DNA from: Desulfobulbaceae bacterium BRH_c16a
GTDB lineage: Bacteria; Desulfobacterota; Desulfobulbia; Desulfobulbales; Desulfocapsaceae
Assembly: GCA_000961725.1 (NCBI GenBank)
Contig: LADS01000029.1
Span: forward strand, 62,001-126,000
Length of the DNA stretch: 64,000 nt
Direction of reading: 5' to 3'
Shown here: in pieces, positions 32,901 through 42,656 of the stretch
Layout: every line of letters starts with the position of its first letter
Position numbering within the stretch: position 1 is the stretch's first letter
Position numbers and translations under genes: made by a program
Notes under the pieces: model-generated
What the model was told of the DNA's origin: nothing
Database searches by the model: none
What the model saw: the letters and a program-made list of their open reading frames with translations, nothing else

Positions 32901-35195
32901 GTGAGGCATGGTTTGATATCAGATAGACTCCGCGAAATCCAGCAAGTGCAGCTTTCCCCGCTTGATCTGCTGCCTCAGGTTGACGTTCGAGAAAAAATTG
33001 TCGACCTCGTGCTGCGCGGCGTTCCGGTCAATGCGCATTCGATAGCGAAAAACCAGCTTCTCGGGCTGCGGCAGGAACTGCTCGAAACAAACGTGGAAAA
33101 CGTCAAAGTTGTCGTTTTCGGCGGAGGGACCGGGCTTTCCAATATTATCGGCGGCGATTCCAGGCGGGAAACCTGGGCCCAAAACCCCTTCTGCGGCTTG
33201 AAAGAGATTTTTCCGCAAACGCGTTCCATTGTCTGTGTCACGGACAATGGAGGGTCGACAGGAGAACTCATCAAGGATCTTCCGCTTGTTGCCGTAGGGG
33301 ACATGCGGCATGTGCTGCTCTCGTCGATTCAAAGCTGCAGCCTGCAAAAGAAATATACGGTAGACCGTGCAGAAGCAATCGCCATCACCTCGGTTCTTGC
33401 GGAAATCCTGAACTGGCGATTTGTCGGACCGCTGGAAAAGGGTTCAACGCAATTTCTTGCCATCGAGAAAAAAATTCGTCGACTGCCACAGGCACTGGAA
33501 CAGTATCTCAAATATCTGTTTGAGTACCTTTTTGCCGACCAGAGACTCGCCGGAACCCTCAATCGCTCTCATTGTCTCGGCAATCTTCTACTCGCTGCCG
33601 CCATCTACCGGGAACTCGAAGACAACCACAGCAACGCAGAGCTTGCCGGGAATCAGGAGCTGCTGCATGCTGCCATGTATAAAGGAATAAATACCCTTGC
33701 CCGGGTTCTGGGAGCAGGCGAACGTGCGGTCCTCCCGTGTACATCGACTCCTGCCCAACTTCGGGTTCTCTATACAAACGGCGTAGAGATTATCGGCGAG
33801 CATAAACTGAGCACGTCGAGAAGAGGCGTTCCTGTAGACAGTGTTCAGGTCGACTATTCCGATACTATCCGTGTTTATGAGGAAGTATTGACGGATATCG
33901 ATGAGGCCGACATAATAATTCTTGCCCCGGGAAGCCTGTATTCATCGATTATCCCGGTATTCAAGGTGCCGGGCCTGGCCGATGCGGTCAGGGCCAACCA
34001 AAAGGCTTTGAAACTGCTGATATCGAACCTGTGGGTTCAGGCCGGAGAAACCGATCTGAGTATTGCCGATCCGGAAAGAAAGTTTCATGTCTCGGATATG
34101 ATTCGCGCCTATGAGAAAAACATCCCGGGCGGCACCAAAGGCCTTTTCAATGAGGTTATCTGCATATCTCTAAACGACGTTCCGGCCTCTGTCCTGCAAA
34201 GCTATGCAGTCGAAGGAAAGGTGCCGATCTACGTGGACCGGGAGGTTCTCCTCAAACAGCAATATATTCCGATAGAGTGCGGGGTGTATTCGCGGGAAGC
34301 ACTCGTTGAACGAGGTGTAATCCAGCACGATCCGCATATCCTGGCCATTGCAATCAAAGGACTTTACAACGGACGGAGTTGTTTCCTCCAGACACCTGCG
34401 GAATACCAGGCTGTCCAGCGGAACCGGCCGAAAAGATTTGTGCCGGGGGAAAGACAGATCATCCTGCCATGTAAAAGGTATCTTGGCATTAAAGAAAAAA
34501 TCGACAACCTGGAGATCCACTGTATCGGCATGTCCGACGGGGTAGATATCAACCTCTTGAGAGCGAACATTTGCGACATCCTCTGGGACCATCCCATAAT
34601 ACCTCTATCCCACCTGGAATATGTCCAGGGTATCGAGTGTGTCGACAGGTCGTGCTGGAATCGCGATCAACAGTGGGATAATGTTTTTTCTTTTTTTGAT
34701 CCTGAAGATAAATGTATTAAGATAAGAGGTGATCAGGTTACTGTAAGAAAGACACTTGAGGTGGCTCTGATGATTGCGATGGGGGAATCTCTCCTTGGAG
34801 ATTACGCCCAAAATAAAATAATGAAAGAAGTAGTGGTTGAACAACTGCATCTCGGCAGGGTCTATCATCTTCATTTAACGGACAAGAAACGAAGAACCTG
34901 TTTCCTTACTCACGATCAGTTGCAATCGTTTTTGTCGCTTGCACGGATGTGTGCTACCGACGATGAGAATCATTATACGCGTCTTGTCAACAAGGGCGAG
35001 GGGTTTACCCCGCCGGGACTGCTGATGGGATTGATGTATGCGTGGTATATCGACAACCGTCTCGCCAGTCATATCGAATATAAAATGTCGGTTATGAAAA
35101 TAATTCAAACCAACCTGATACCCGAACAGCTGAAAATGGCCGGCAGAAGGAGCCAGATGATCGGTTTTTTCAAAGAGATAATATTCAAGCAATAG
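32901..35195 (+). CDS. CofD/YvcK-family protein with long extensions
   Basis: A 764-residue protein whose central region is a CofD/YvcK fold. VVFGGGTGLSNII, TDNGGSTGELI and VAVGDMRH are the nucleotide-sugar/phospholactate-binding signatures. YvcK proteins are usually 310-450 residues and affect cell wall and carbon metabolism; CofD makes the F420 precursor. Here about 70 extra N-terminal helical residues precede the fold. More than 200 C-terminal residues (from about IGMSDGVDINLLRANI) have no family I recognise. No F420 genes are near, so a YvcK-type role is more likely. It begins with GTG 32901 or TTG 32913, since an in-frame stop lies upstream; ribosome-binding signals are weak. Confidence 0.75.
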   Translation: MRHGLISDRLREIQQVQLSPLDLLPQVDVREKIVDLVLRGVPVNAHSIAKNQLLGLRQELLETNVENVKVVVFGGGTGLSNIIGGDSRRETWAQNPFCGLKEIFPQTRSIVCVTDNGGSTGELIKDLPLVAVGDMRHVLLSSIQSCSLQKKYTVDRAEAIAITSVLAEILNWRFVGPLEKGSTQFLAIEKKIRRLPQALEQYLKYLFEYLFADQRLAGTLNRSHCLGNLLLAAAIYRELEDNHSNAELAGNQELLHAAMYKGINTLARVLGAGERAVLPCTSTPAQLRVLYTNGVEIIGEHKLSTSRRGVPVDSVQVDYSDTIRVYEEVLTDIDEADIIILAPGSLYSSIIPVFKVPGLADAVRANQKALKLLISNLWVQAGETDLSIADPERKFHVSDMIRAYEKNIPGGTKGLFNEVICISLNDVPASVLQSYAVEGKVPIYVDREVLLKQQYIPIECGVYSREALVERGVIQHDPHILAIAIKGLYNGRSCFLQTPAEYQAVQRNRPKRFVPGERQIILPCKRYLGIKEKIDNLEIHCIGMSDGVDINLLRANICDILWDHPIIPLSHLEYVQGIECVDRSCWNRDQQWDNVFSFFDPEDKCIKIRGDQVTVRKTLEVALMIAMGESLLGDYAQNKIMKEVVVEQLHLGRVYHLHLTDKKRRTCFLTHDQLQSFLSLARMCATDDENHYTRLVNKGEGFTPPGLLMGLMYAWYIDNRLASHIEYKMSVMKIIQTNLIPEQLKMAGRRSQMIGFFKEIIFKQ

Positions 35196-35276
35196 ATTGC
35201 AGGCGGTTTTGAACACTCGCTGAGGAAAGAAAATCGTTCACCGGTACATATTAAAAGACTGTATAACTTGGGATCT

Positions 35277-35309
35277 GTAACCGTTCATCCAGTGCTGGTG
35301 AACGGTTAC
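35277..35309 (+). promoter_or_regulatory. Strong hairpin or operator before the response regulator gene
   Basis: GTAACCGTTCA pairs perfectly with TGAACGGTTAC. Inside that, CCAG pairs with CTGG, leaving one bulged T and a 2-base loop, so the stem is 15 bp. It ends just before GAGGAAAG, the ribosome-binding site of the gene at 35323. A CGTTCACC at 35235 repeats the half-site. It could be an attenuator, an RNA stability element or a dimeric operator. Confidence 0.45.
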
Positions 35310-35322
35310 GAGGAAAGATACG

Positions 35323-35703
35323 ATGAAAATTCTCATAGTCGATGACGATGCTCGAATTCGTGAACTTTTCCGCATGTGGCTGGAAAGGGAAGGGTTTGAA
35401 ATTTACGAAGCGGAAGACGGCAGGAAAGGCGTAGAAGTCCAACGTAAAACTCCGGTCGATCTCTTGATCTGCGACCTGATAATGCCCGTCCAGGAAGGTA
35501 TTGAAACCATCACCCAGTTCACTGAAGAGTTTCCGGAAATCGGCATCATCGCTATCTCCGGAGGCGGAAAAATCGGTCCCGACTCCTATCTTACCGTAGC
35601 TGAACATCTTGGTGCATGGCGCGTGTTTACCAAACCGGTCGACATGCCATCTCTGATCGAAACCATTAAAGAGTGGCAGCAGATAAAGCCAACGAGTGAT
35701 TGA
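35323..35703 (+). CDS. Single-domain response regulator
   Basis: A 126-residue receiver domain (CheY/Spo0F-like) with no output domain. The acidic cluster is IVDDDAR, the phospho-Asp lies in LICDLIMPVQEG, and Thr/Lys are in FTKPVD. GAGGAAAG lies before ATG 35323, right after the hairpin at 35277. The stop overlaps the start of the hybrid histidine kinase by one base, so this is probably the kinase's phosphorelay partner. Confidence 0.93.
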   Translation: MKILIVDDDARIRELFRMWLEREGFEIYEAEDGRKGVEVQRKTPVDLLICDLIMPVQEGIETITQFTEEFPEIGIIAISGGGKIGPDSYLTVAEHLGAWRVFTKPVDMPSLIETIKEWQQIKPTSD

Positions 35704-37712
35704 TGATCCAGAAAATGAGAATTAATGCCCTGGTTGTCGACAATAATCCTGTGCTGCTGAAAGCGGTGGCCACCATTCTCAGTCAGGAAGGCTGTGCGGT
35801 CAAATCTGCTGAAACGGGACTGGAAGCACTTGAATTATTGCAGGATTACCAACCGGATATAGTATTTACCGATTTGATAATGCCGCTGGTGAGCGGCGAG
35901 CAGTTATGCCGGATTATACGGAATACCAAAAAGCATGACAATATCTTCATTGTTGTGCTCTCTGCCATAATTCTCGAGGATAGTGAAAGAATTGAGCGGG
36001 AAATTGCCTGCGATCTTTGTATAGCCAAAGGTAGCCTCAAGGAGATCCGACAGCACGTCAAGGAAGCCCTTGAAACATTCAAGGCGAGGAAGGCGGCAAG
36101 GTACCGTCCCACAGGGACGAACACACGAATTCCTGTGGGCCTCAAACCGTCGGAGGTAACGAGTGAACTTTTGTCGGAACAAAAACATCTGGCTCACATT
36201 CTCGCTAACCTCGATGAAGGAATCCTGGAGTTGAGCCATCAAGGAAAGATCGTCACCGTTAACAACGCCGCTTTACGAATTCTTTCGTGTCGTGAAGAGC
36301 TGCTTGTGGGACGATCGCTTGCCGACGCTGTTGCCTGGGGATTGTTCTCCGAGCCAATCAGGCGATGGTCCGAAGAACAGCTGATCGGCCATGGGATGCA
36401 AGTATTTGATATCAATGAAGATGATCCGCTGAAGCTGGCAGCCCGGATAATAACCGGATCGTTTCTTCCGGTTACCGAGGCGAATTCGGTTTTCGGACTC
36501 TGCATCCTTCGTGACATTACCCGGCAATATCAAGCGGAAAAACATAATCAGGAACTGGATAATGCCATTAAGCTTGTCAAAAAAATGGACGCCATGAGCT
36601 GTATGGCCGGAGGAGTTGCCCACGATTTCAATAATCTGTTAACGGTGATATGCGGCAATCTCGATATTGTCTCGATATATGGTGGCAATCAGAGTGAGGC
36701 GCAACGCAAGAAGCTGATCGAGCAGGCGAAAAGAGCGGCTCTTGCCGCAGTGGATTTAACCCGGCAGATATCGTGCTTTTCCAATTTCGGGATAGTGAGC
36801 AGGGAAACTGTCGGCATTAACCAGCTGGTTCGCACCGCGGTCGAACGTTTCTTTGACGAAGAGCCTGGCGACTATGCCATCACCGCAATCGGTGAAGATT
36901 CACAGGTCTATGTCGACTCCGAAGAAATTTCCCAGGCAATCGTCAACGTCTTGAAAAATGGAGTGGAAGCAAGCGGTGGTGGGGCGATCAATGTTTCAAT
37001 CGGCAGAGACCATTTCGATTTGCCGCAATTGATGTCCGGCCAGTATGTTCCTGCCGGGTCCTATGCAAAAATCGAAATCTGCGATTCCGGTCGGGGGATT
37101 GAGCGGGAGCAGCTTTTCCGAATCTTCGATCCCTATTATTCTACCAAGGAACGTGGCGCACTGAAGGGTATGGGGCTGGGTCTGACCGTGGTGTATGCCA
37201 CCTTGCGCAACCATGGTGGGTATGTCGTGGTAGGTTCCGAGTTGCAAAGAGGGACGACCGTCACTTTGTTTCTGCCCGTTCAGAATGTCGCCGGAGTACA
37301 GGATTCCGGCGAGAAAGTAAAAACCTCCAGATATAGATCCGCACTGTTGATCGAACCGGATAACCAGATGCAGGATATCGGCCGAATCATGCTTGAACAT
37401 CTGGGTTTTTCGGTTACCACCACGGGCGATAGAAACGGCGCACTCGAGGCCTTGCAACGTTTTAGCGCCGATCCTTCACTTCCCCCGCCGCTGGTTATCC
37501 TTGACCTGTCCGATGCCAACGGCGAGTCTGCCGTAGAAACCTGCAGGTTGCTGCATGAAATTGAGCCTGGGCTTCGGGTGATTGCCATGAGCGGAACCAT
37601 CCTTGATCCGATCATGCACGATTGCCGGGAATATGGTTTTGTCAGCACTCTGCCTAAACCTTATTCCATGGACAGCCTCAAGCATATCACCGGAATGGTC
37701 CTGAATACGTAA
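35703..37712 (+). CDS. Hybrid sensor histidine kinase (REC-PAS-kinase-REC)
   Basis: A 669-residue cytoplasmic phosphorelay protein with no membrane segment. The N-terminal receiver has Asp in VFTDLIMPLVSG. A PAS-like domain spans about 160-285. The HisKA helix has the phospho-His in GGVAHDFNNLL. The ATPase domain has an N-box (VNVLKNGVEA), G1 (CDSGRGIE) and G2 (GMGLGLTVVYATLRNHGG). The C-terminal receiver has Asp in VILDLSDANG; the usual MPxMDG after it is lost. HDFNN is typical of HWE/NtrB-like kinases. It starts within the stop of the single-domain regulator. Signal and output are unknown. Confidence 0.93.
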   Translation: MIQKMRINALVVDNNPVLLKAVATILSQEGCAVKSAETGLEALELLQDYQPDIVFTDLIMPLVSGEQLCRIIRNTKKHDNIFIVVLSAIILEDSERIEREIACDLCIAKGSLKEIRQHVKEALETFKARKAARYRPTGTNTRIPVGLKPSEVTSELLSEQKHLAHILANLDEGILELSHQGKIVTVNNAALRILSCREELLVGRSLADAVAWGLFSEPIRRWSEEQLIGHGMQVFDINEDDPLKLAARIITGSFLPVTEANSVFGLCILRDITRQYQAEKHNQELDNAIKLVKKMDAMSCMAGGVAHDFNNLLTVICGNLDIVSIYGGNQSEAQRKKLIEQAKRAALAAVDLTRQISCFSNFGIVSRETVGINQLVRTAVERFFDEEPGDYAITAIGEDSQVYVDSEEISQAIVNVLKNGVEASGGGAINVSIGRDHFDLPQLMSGQYVPAGSYAKIEICDSGRGIEREQLFRIFDPYYSTKERGALKGMGLGLTVVYATLRNHGGYVVVGSELQRGTTVTLFLPVQNVAGVQDSGEKVKTSRYRSALLIEPDNQMQDIGRIMLEHLGFSVTTTGDRNGALEALQRFSADPSLPPPLVILDLSDANGESAVETCRLLHEIEPGLRVIAMSGTILDPIMHDCREYGFVSTLPKPYSMDSLKHITGMVLNT

Positions 37713-37775
37713 ACAGACGATTTTTACCACAAGGGCATACGTTTCGTTTGAGCAGACAAGCTGCTCAACTCAGCT

Positions 37776-37913
37776 TTATCGCTTTGGCCATTTCCACCCA
37801 TACATCAGAATTATGCCGACAATGAAGGCCGGAATTCCGATGAAGGGCTGGTTCTTCTGGAGCAGGATTAATGCCGATATGCAAAGCAGAACCCCGATTG
37901 TTACTCTCTTCAT
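37776..37913 (-). CDS. Small 45-aa membrane protein downstream of hrpA
   Basis: A 45-residue frame, ATG 37913 to TAA 37776. It has two hydrophobic stretches, VTIGVLLCISALILL and FIGIPAFIVGIILMYGW, separated by QKNQP, and a basic end KWPKR, so it is probably a two-helix hairpin in the membrane. It begins 9 bases after the hrpA stop on the same strand, which favours coupled translation. I recognise no family, and a chance frame is not excluded. Confidence 0.55.
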   Translation of the reverse strand: MKRVTIGVLLCISALILLQKNQPFIGIPAFIVGIILMYGWKWPKR

Positions 37914-37922
37914 CTTCGCCGC

Positions 37923-40900
37923 TCAACACTTTAAAAGGGTGGATCTCCACTGCTGATGGAGCTTCTGCACAGATACCGTCCTGGGGGTTTTAATCTCCGG
38001 AGAAAAAAGCGCGATTTTGTAATCATTGATCATTTCCCGGTAAAGAAGGGCCGCCTCGAGTCCTTCTTTAGAAAATTCCTCTTTTTTTGCCATAAGTGTT
38101 TCCAGATTATCAAGATGAGGTATCAACTGTTCCTCTTTATGTCTGTCTTTGCCTGGATTGGCATAAAACCTTTCAAGACGTAGTGCCAGGCTCTGCAATT
38201 GCCGGTCAATATCGCCAAAGTCGACCGGGAGTGTTCCCGAAAACATCTCGACGGGGAAGATATCATTCAGGTGGTTCTGAAAACATTGCTCCTTGTCTGG
38301 AATACCCAGTCGATTCTTGTTGCCGGAAGAAAATATTTTTCGGATAGTGTCGTGGACAGTCCGTCGTTTCCGAAAGAGGATCATCACATCCTCGCACATT
38401 TTCCGTCCTAGAGCGTACAATCCTTCTTTTTTAATCCTATTCACTGTAGCTATAAACGTTTCCTCTGAAACAATTCCGGACAACGGCCCGAATATCCTGA
38501 CAAGGAAAAAATCAAGAAGGGTGTCGACAGCTTCTTTGCGTGTCATCCCGAGGTCCAGCAACCAGACGGCAGATGGTCCGGAAAAGGAGGTTGTGCAAAA
38601 TTTTTTCAGATTTTTGAACTGCTCGGGAAACTGTAAACGATAGAGATACACCATTCCGGCAATATTCAACTCTTTTGCCGTTTTCGGATTTTTTCCAAAG
38701 TCGATCTTTACCTTGCCTTTCTCAGGCTGGACAAGAAGTACCGGATAAAGGAACCCGGCAACCTCGCCATGCTGGGTAAAAGCAGGGATCGTCATCGGCA
38801 GCCCTGCAAAATCCCAGACCGCATGTTCCGTCCCCTGCCAGCGTTCGACAACCTCCAGGCCCTTTTTCTGCAGGGTAGGCTCCACTCTCTTTATCACTCT
38901 ATCGCCTTGACCTGAGGCGAATAATTCTTTTACGTTGCGGCCGGCACAGATCTCGTTTCCGGCATCATCGAAAAGAAGAAATCGGGGTTGCAGATGGAGA
39001 GGAAGAGTATCCGTCCAGTCAGATCGTTGAATGAGTATTTTGAAGTGCTTCAAAATCGAGGCTTCGATGGCGGAGTAGAGCGATCCGTTCCGATCCGGCA
39101 TATCATCCAGCAAACGATTGACCGTCTCGTTAATCGGCACCAGTTTTTTTCTGATACTCTTAGGCAGGGCTTTCAGCAGAAAAGTCAGTTTTTCCTGAAG
39201 GAGTCCCGGCACAAGCCATTCGAAAATTCCCGGAGCAAAGCTTGCGGCAGCGTCGACCGGAAGTCGGAAGGTGACCCCATCCTTTTCCGAACCGGGCTCA
39301 AAGTGATACTCCAGGCGTACCTGCATCCGGCCGACGTTCATTACGGGTGGGTAATCGAGGAGTTCTTTATCGCCCGGTCGACGCTTGAGAATATCCTCGT
39401 CACTCATCTGGAGAAATGTCTGGTTCTTTTTGCCGCGGAGGAACCGGTTGAAGGTTTGTTGATCGTAGACGTCTTCAGGGATCCTTCGGGCATAAAAATC
39501 GTAGAAGACTTGATCTTCGGCAATGATTGTCCGTTCCCGAAGTTTTTCTTCAGCTTCCTGCCAGGTTTTGATGAGTGCCAGGTTGCGGGCAAGAAATGAA
39601 TAGGTACCGTTCATTTCCCCCAGTACCAGGGCGGATTGAATAAAGAGATCGCGGGCCTCCGCGATGTTTTTTACGCTTCTTCTGCCAAAATTGACTTTTC
39701 GGCCTGTTTCAATGATCAGGCCGAACAGGGATACCGTTTCGTCGGCGATAACCTGCCCGGTTTTCTTCTGCCAATGCGGATTTGACCAGGAGAATTTGCA
39801 GAGATGACCGGCAACCCGCTCAAGCCATTCCGGCTCGATTGTCGCAACGGTTAAGGCATAGAGCCTGGAGGTCTCGATAAACGATGCGGCAACCAGCCAC
39901 TGACCGCCTTTCATCGATTGATGGGAACCGGGAAAGATCATAAGTTCGCGGTTATGGGCGCCTTGATAGATTTTACCTTGTTTTTTTGTGGCGATGTTCC
40001 GCAAAAAACCGGCAAGCAGCGCAGTATGAATCTGCTCATAGGATGCGCCCGTCGAATTCTCGACAAATCCTTCACGTTTTTCGAGGATTCTGTCGAGCTG
40101 GTCATGCAGGTCGATCCATTCGCGCATCCGCTGAAAGGACAAGAAATGGCTCTTGCAATATTTTTTAAGCCTCGACCACGAGATTACCTTTTCCTGAACG
40201 TCGTGGAAACCGTTCCAGATGTTCAGGAGTATCATGAAATCGGATTGGGGGTGAGTGAAAACCTTATGGGCCTCGTCGGCTTCTTTTTCGTGGTCTAAAG
40301 GCCGGATCCTGGGATCCTGGATGGCAAGCACCGCCGAGATGATTTTCATTTCCTTTAGGCAATTGTTGTCTTTGGCTTCAATGATAATACGGGAAATGCA
40401 GGGATCGATCGGCAGGTCGGCCATGATACGGCCACGAGCGGTGAGATGCATTGTGTCATTGATCGCGCCAAGTTCCCTGAGGAGCTGATATCCTTCCTTT
40501 ATCGCGTTTTTGTAGGGAGGATCGATAAAGGGGAATTTTTCAGGGCGGCCGAGATTGAGGGAAATCATCTGGAGAATGACTTCGGCAAGATTGGCACGCT
40601 GCAACTCAGGTAGAGTGTATCCCGGCCGATCATGGTATTCTTCCTCAGAATATAAACGAATACACAGGCCCGGCCCGATCCTGCCGCAGCGGCCCTTTCT
40701 CTGGTCACAGCTTGCTCTGGAAATCCTGGTTATCGGCAGGCTGGTGGTTTTGGCGCGGACGTTATATTGCGAAATTCGGGCAAGACCGCTGTCAACGACA
40801 TAGCGGATGCCCGGAACCGTGACCGAAGTTTCGGCAACGTTGGTCGCCACGACAATTTTCAGCTGTTTGAAGGTTTGAAATATCCTGCGTTGATCCGATG

Positions 40901-41675
40901 TCGGCAACCGACCGTACAACGGCAAAACCACGGCGTCGGGAATTTTCTTTTCGAGCAGGAGGCAACACTCGCGAATGTCTCTTTCCGTCGGCAGAAATAC
41001 CAGGATATCGCCTTTACGTTCATTGTCGTACAACTCGCAGACCGTCTTTACGCAATGGTCGAGTTCGCTCTCCTTTTCCCCGGTTTCATCCTTTGGCGGG
41101 CAATAGCGAACGGTCACCGGATAGGAGCGTCCTGCAATGGTTATTACCGGGGCATCGGCAAAATGTTTTGAGAACGCCTGGGTGTCAATGGTAGCAGAGG
41201 TGATGATCACCTTCAGGTCGGGACGGCGGGGCAGGAGCTGTTTGATATACCCCAGGAGAAAATCAATGTTGAGACTTCTTTCATGAGCCTCATCGATGAT
41301 CAACAGGCCGTAGCGGGAGAGAAGCCTGTCCTGGCGAGTCTCGGCAAGAAGAACGCCGTCAGTCATAAATTTGATTTTGGTGGTCGGTGTGGTATAGTCG
41401 TGGAATCTAATCTTATAACCGACACGATCGCCAAAAGAGCCCAGCTCTTCGGCAACTCTAGCTGAAACGGAAGTAGCGGCAATCCGTCTTGGTTGAGTGC
41501 AGCCGATCAGCAGATCATTGTCCGGGAAGGCTTCCAAACCCATTTTCGGCAGCTGCGTTGTCTTGCCGGAACCGGTATCACCTGCAATAACCACAAGTTG
41601 ATGGTTGCGCAGTGTTTCGATAATCGTGTCCTTATGTTCGAGTATCGGCAGATTGTCTGGATATGAAATATTCAT
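37923..41675 (-). CDS. hrpA: ATP-dependent RNA helicase HrpA
   Basis: A 1250-residue DEAH-box RNA helicase. Walker A is GDTGSGKTTQLPK, the DEAH motif DEAHERS, motif III SATIDTQAF and motif VI QRKGRCGRIGPG. The helicase-associated and OB-fold regions and a long C-terminal DUF3418-type region follow. In E. coli HrpA acts on mRNA and stalled ribosomes. I begin at ATG 41675, where ISYPDNLPIL aligns with known HrpA; the frame is open to 41765, but that stretch overlaps the divergent galU control region. The gene ends just before a 45-codon membrane-protein frame. Confidence 0.95.
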   Translation of the reverse strand: MNISYPDNLPILEHKDTIIETLRNHQLVVIAGDTGSGKTTQLPKMGLEAFPDNDLLIGCTQPRRIAATSVSARVAEELGSFGDRVGYKIRFHDYTTPTTKIKFMTDGVLLAETRQDRLLSRYGLLIIDEAHERSLNIDFLLGYIKQLLPRRPDLKVIITSATIDTQAFSKHFADAPVITIAGRSYPVTVRYCPPKDETGEKESELDHCVKTVCELYDNERKGDILVFLPTERDIRECCLLLEKKIPDAVVLPLYGRLPTSDQRRIFQTFKQLKIVVATNVAETSVTVPGIRYVVDSGLARISQYNVRAKTTSLPITRISRASCDQRKGRCGRIGPGLCIRLYSEEEYHDRPGYTLPELQRANLAEVILQMISLNLGRPEKFPFIDPPYKNAIKEGYQLLRELGAINDTMHLTARGRIMADLPIDPCISRIIIEAKDNNCLKEMKIISAVLAIQDPRIRPLDHEKEADEAHKVFTHPQSDFMILLNIWNGFHDVQEKVISWSRLKKYCKSHFLSFQRMREWIDLHDQLDRILEKREGFVENSTGASYEQIHTALLAGFLRNIATKKQGKIYQGAHNRELMIFPGSHQSMKGGQWLVAASFIETSRLYALTVATIEPEWLERVAGHLCKFSWSNPHWQKKTGQVIADETVSLFGLIIETGRKVNFGRRSVKNIAEARDLFIQSALVLGEMNGTYSFLARNLALIKTWQEAEEKLRERTIIAEDQVFYDFYARRIPEDVYDQQTFNRFLRGKKNQTFLQMSDEDILKRRPGDKELLDYPPVMNVGRMQVRLEYHFEPGSEKDGVTFRLPVDAAASFAPGIFEWLVPGLLQEKLTFLLKALPKSIRKKLVPINETVNRLLDDMPDRNGSLYSAIEASILKHFKILIQRSDWTDTLPLHLQPRFLLFDDAGNEICAGRNVKELFASGQGDRVIKRVEPTLQKKGLEVVERWQGTEHAVWDFAGLPMTIPAFTQHGEVAGFLYPVLLVQPEKGKVKIDFGKNPKTAKELNIAGMVYLYRLQFPEQFKNLKKFCTTSFSGPSAVWLLDLGMTRKEAVDTLLDFFLVRIFGPLSGIVSEETFIATVNRIKKEGLYALGRKMCEDVMILFRKRRTVHDTIRKIFSSGNKNRLGIPDKEQCFQNHLNDIFPVEMFSGTLPVDFGDIDRQLQSLALRLERFYANPGKDRHKEEQLIPHLDNLETLMAKKEEFSKEGLEAALLYREMINDYKIALFSPEIKTPRTVSVQKLHQQWRSTLLKC

Positions 41676-41700
41676 GAAAAAATTGGCTGTCGTCTCTAAA

Positions 41701-41744
41701 GTGTGGTATGTCTCCCGCTCATGTTTGCCGGATACATACCATAC
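41701..41744. promoter_or_regulatory. Inverted repeat between hrpA and galU
   Basis: GTGTGGTATGT (41701-41711) and ACATACCATAC (41734-41744) are inverted repeats matching at 10 of 11 positions, with 22 bases between. They lie in the 108-base gap between the divergent starts. The spacing would suit two operator half-sites two turns apart, or a hairpin in the galU leader. No regulator is identified. Confidence 0.4.
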
Positions 41745-41783
41745 CAACTTACTTCCTGTTACCAAAAAAAATAGAGGTTACTT

Positions 41784-42656
41784 ATGAAAGTACGAAAAGC
41801 TATTATCCCAGTGGCCGGACTTGGCACCAGGTTTTTGCCGGCGACAAAATCGATTCCCAAAGAAATGCTTACCATTGTCGACCGTCCTACCATCCAGTAT
41901 ATCGTCGAGGAAGTTGTGGCGTCTGGGATTGACCAGATTATTTTTGTAACCAGTGAAGGAAAGTCGGCGATCGAGAACCATTTTGATTACAATTATCATC
42001 TTGATATGGTTTTAAAGGAAAAAAACAAGACCGTTCTTGGTGAAGAACTCAATAATATCTCGAATCTCATCGATATTGTATCGGTTCGGCAAAAAAAACC
42101 GCTTGGACTCGGCCACGCCATATGGACTGCCCGCAATATTGTCGGCAACGAGCCTTTCATGGTCCTTCTAGGCGACGACCTGGTACTCAGCAAGACCCCC
42201 TGTGCCAAACAAATGCTTGAACTCTTTGATGAAGTTGGGGAGTCCATTGTCGCCATTCAACGGGTTCCGGCCAGTGAAACCCACCAGTACGGGATCGTCG
42301 AGGGTGAAAAAAACGACAGAGACAAGACCTACAGGGTTTCGCGAATGGTGGAAAAACCGGCACCGGGAACAACAGATTCCGATATGGCCATTATAGGCCG
42401 TTATATTCTGATGCCGGAGATATTCGCGATTCTCGACACCACAACCCCCGGTCATGGCGGGGAGATACAGCTTACCGATGCACTGCTGGCCCTTACCAAA
42501 AAAAGGGCGATGTACGCCTATGAGTTCGAAGGAACGCGGTATGACGCAGGAGATAAGATGGGCTATCTCAAAGCCATTATCGCCTATGGCTTGCTCCATC
42601 CCTCCCTCGGCAAGCCGCTGATGGAATACATCAAAGGTATCGTCGACGGCAAATGA
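41784..42656 (+). CDS. galU: UTP-glucose-1-phosphate uridylyltransferase
   Basis: Makes UDP-glucose for LPS, capsule or glycogen-related routes; 290 residues. The nucleotide-binding GLGTRFLPATKSIPKEML and VDRPTIQYIVEE at the N-terminus, LGHAIWTARN, and the late GTRYDAGDKMGYLKA are strongly conserved. GAGGTT is before ATG 41784. The stop overlaps priA in an ATGA. The phosphohexomutase at 16.2 kb could supply its substrate. Confidence 0.96.
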   Translation: MKVRKAIIPVAGLGTRFLPATKSIPKEMLTIVDRPTIQYIVEEVVASGIDQIIFVTSEGKSAIENHFDYNYHLDMVLKEKNKTVLGEELNNISNLIDIVSVRQKKPLGLGHAIWTARNIVGNEPFMVLLGDDLVLSKTPCAKQMLELFDEVGESIVAIQRVPASETHQYGIVEGEKNDRDKTYRVSRMVEKPAPGTTDSDMAIIGRYILMPEIFAILDTTTPGHGGEIQLTDALLALTKKRAMYAYEFEGTRYDAGDKMGYLKAIIAYGLLHPSLGKPLMEYIKGIVDGK

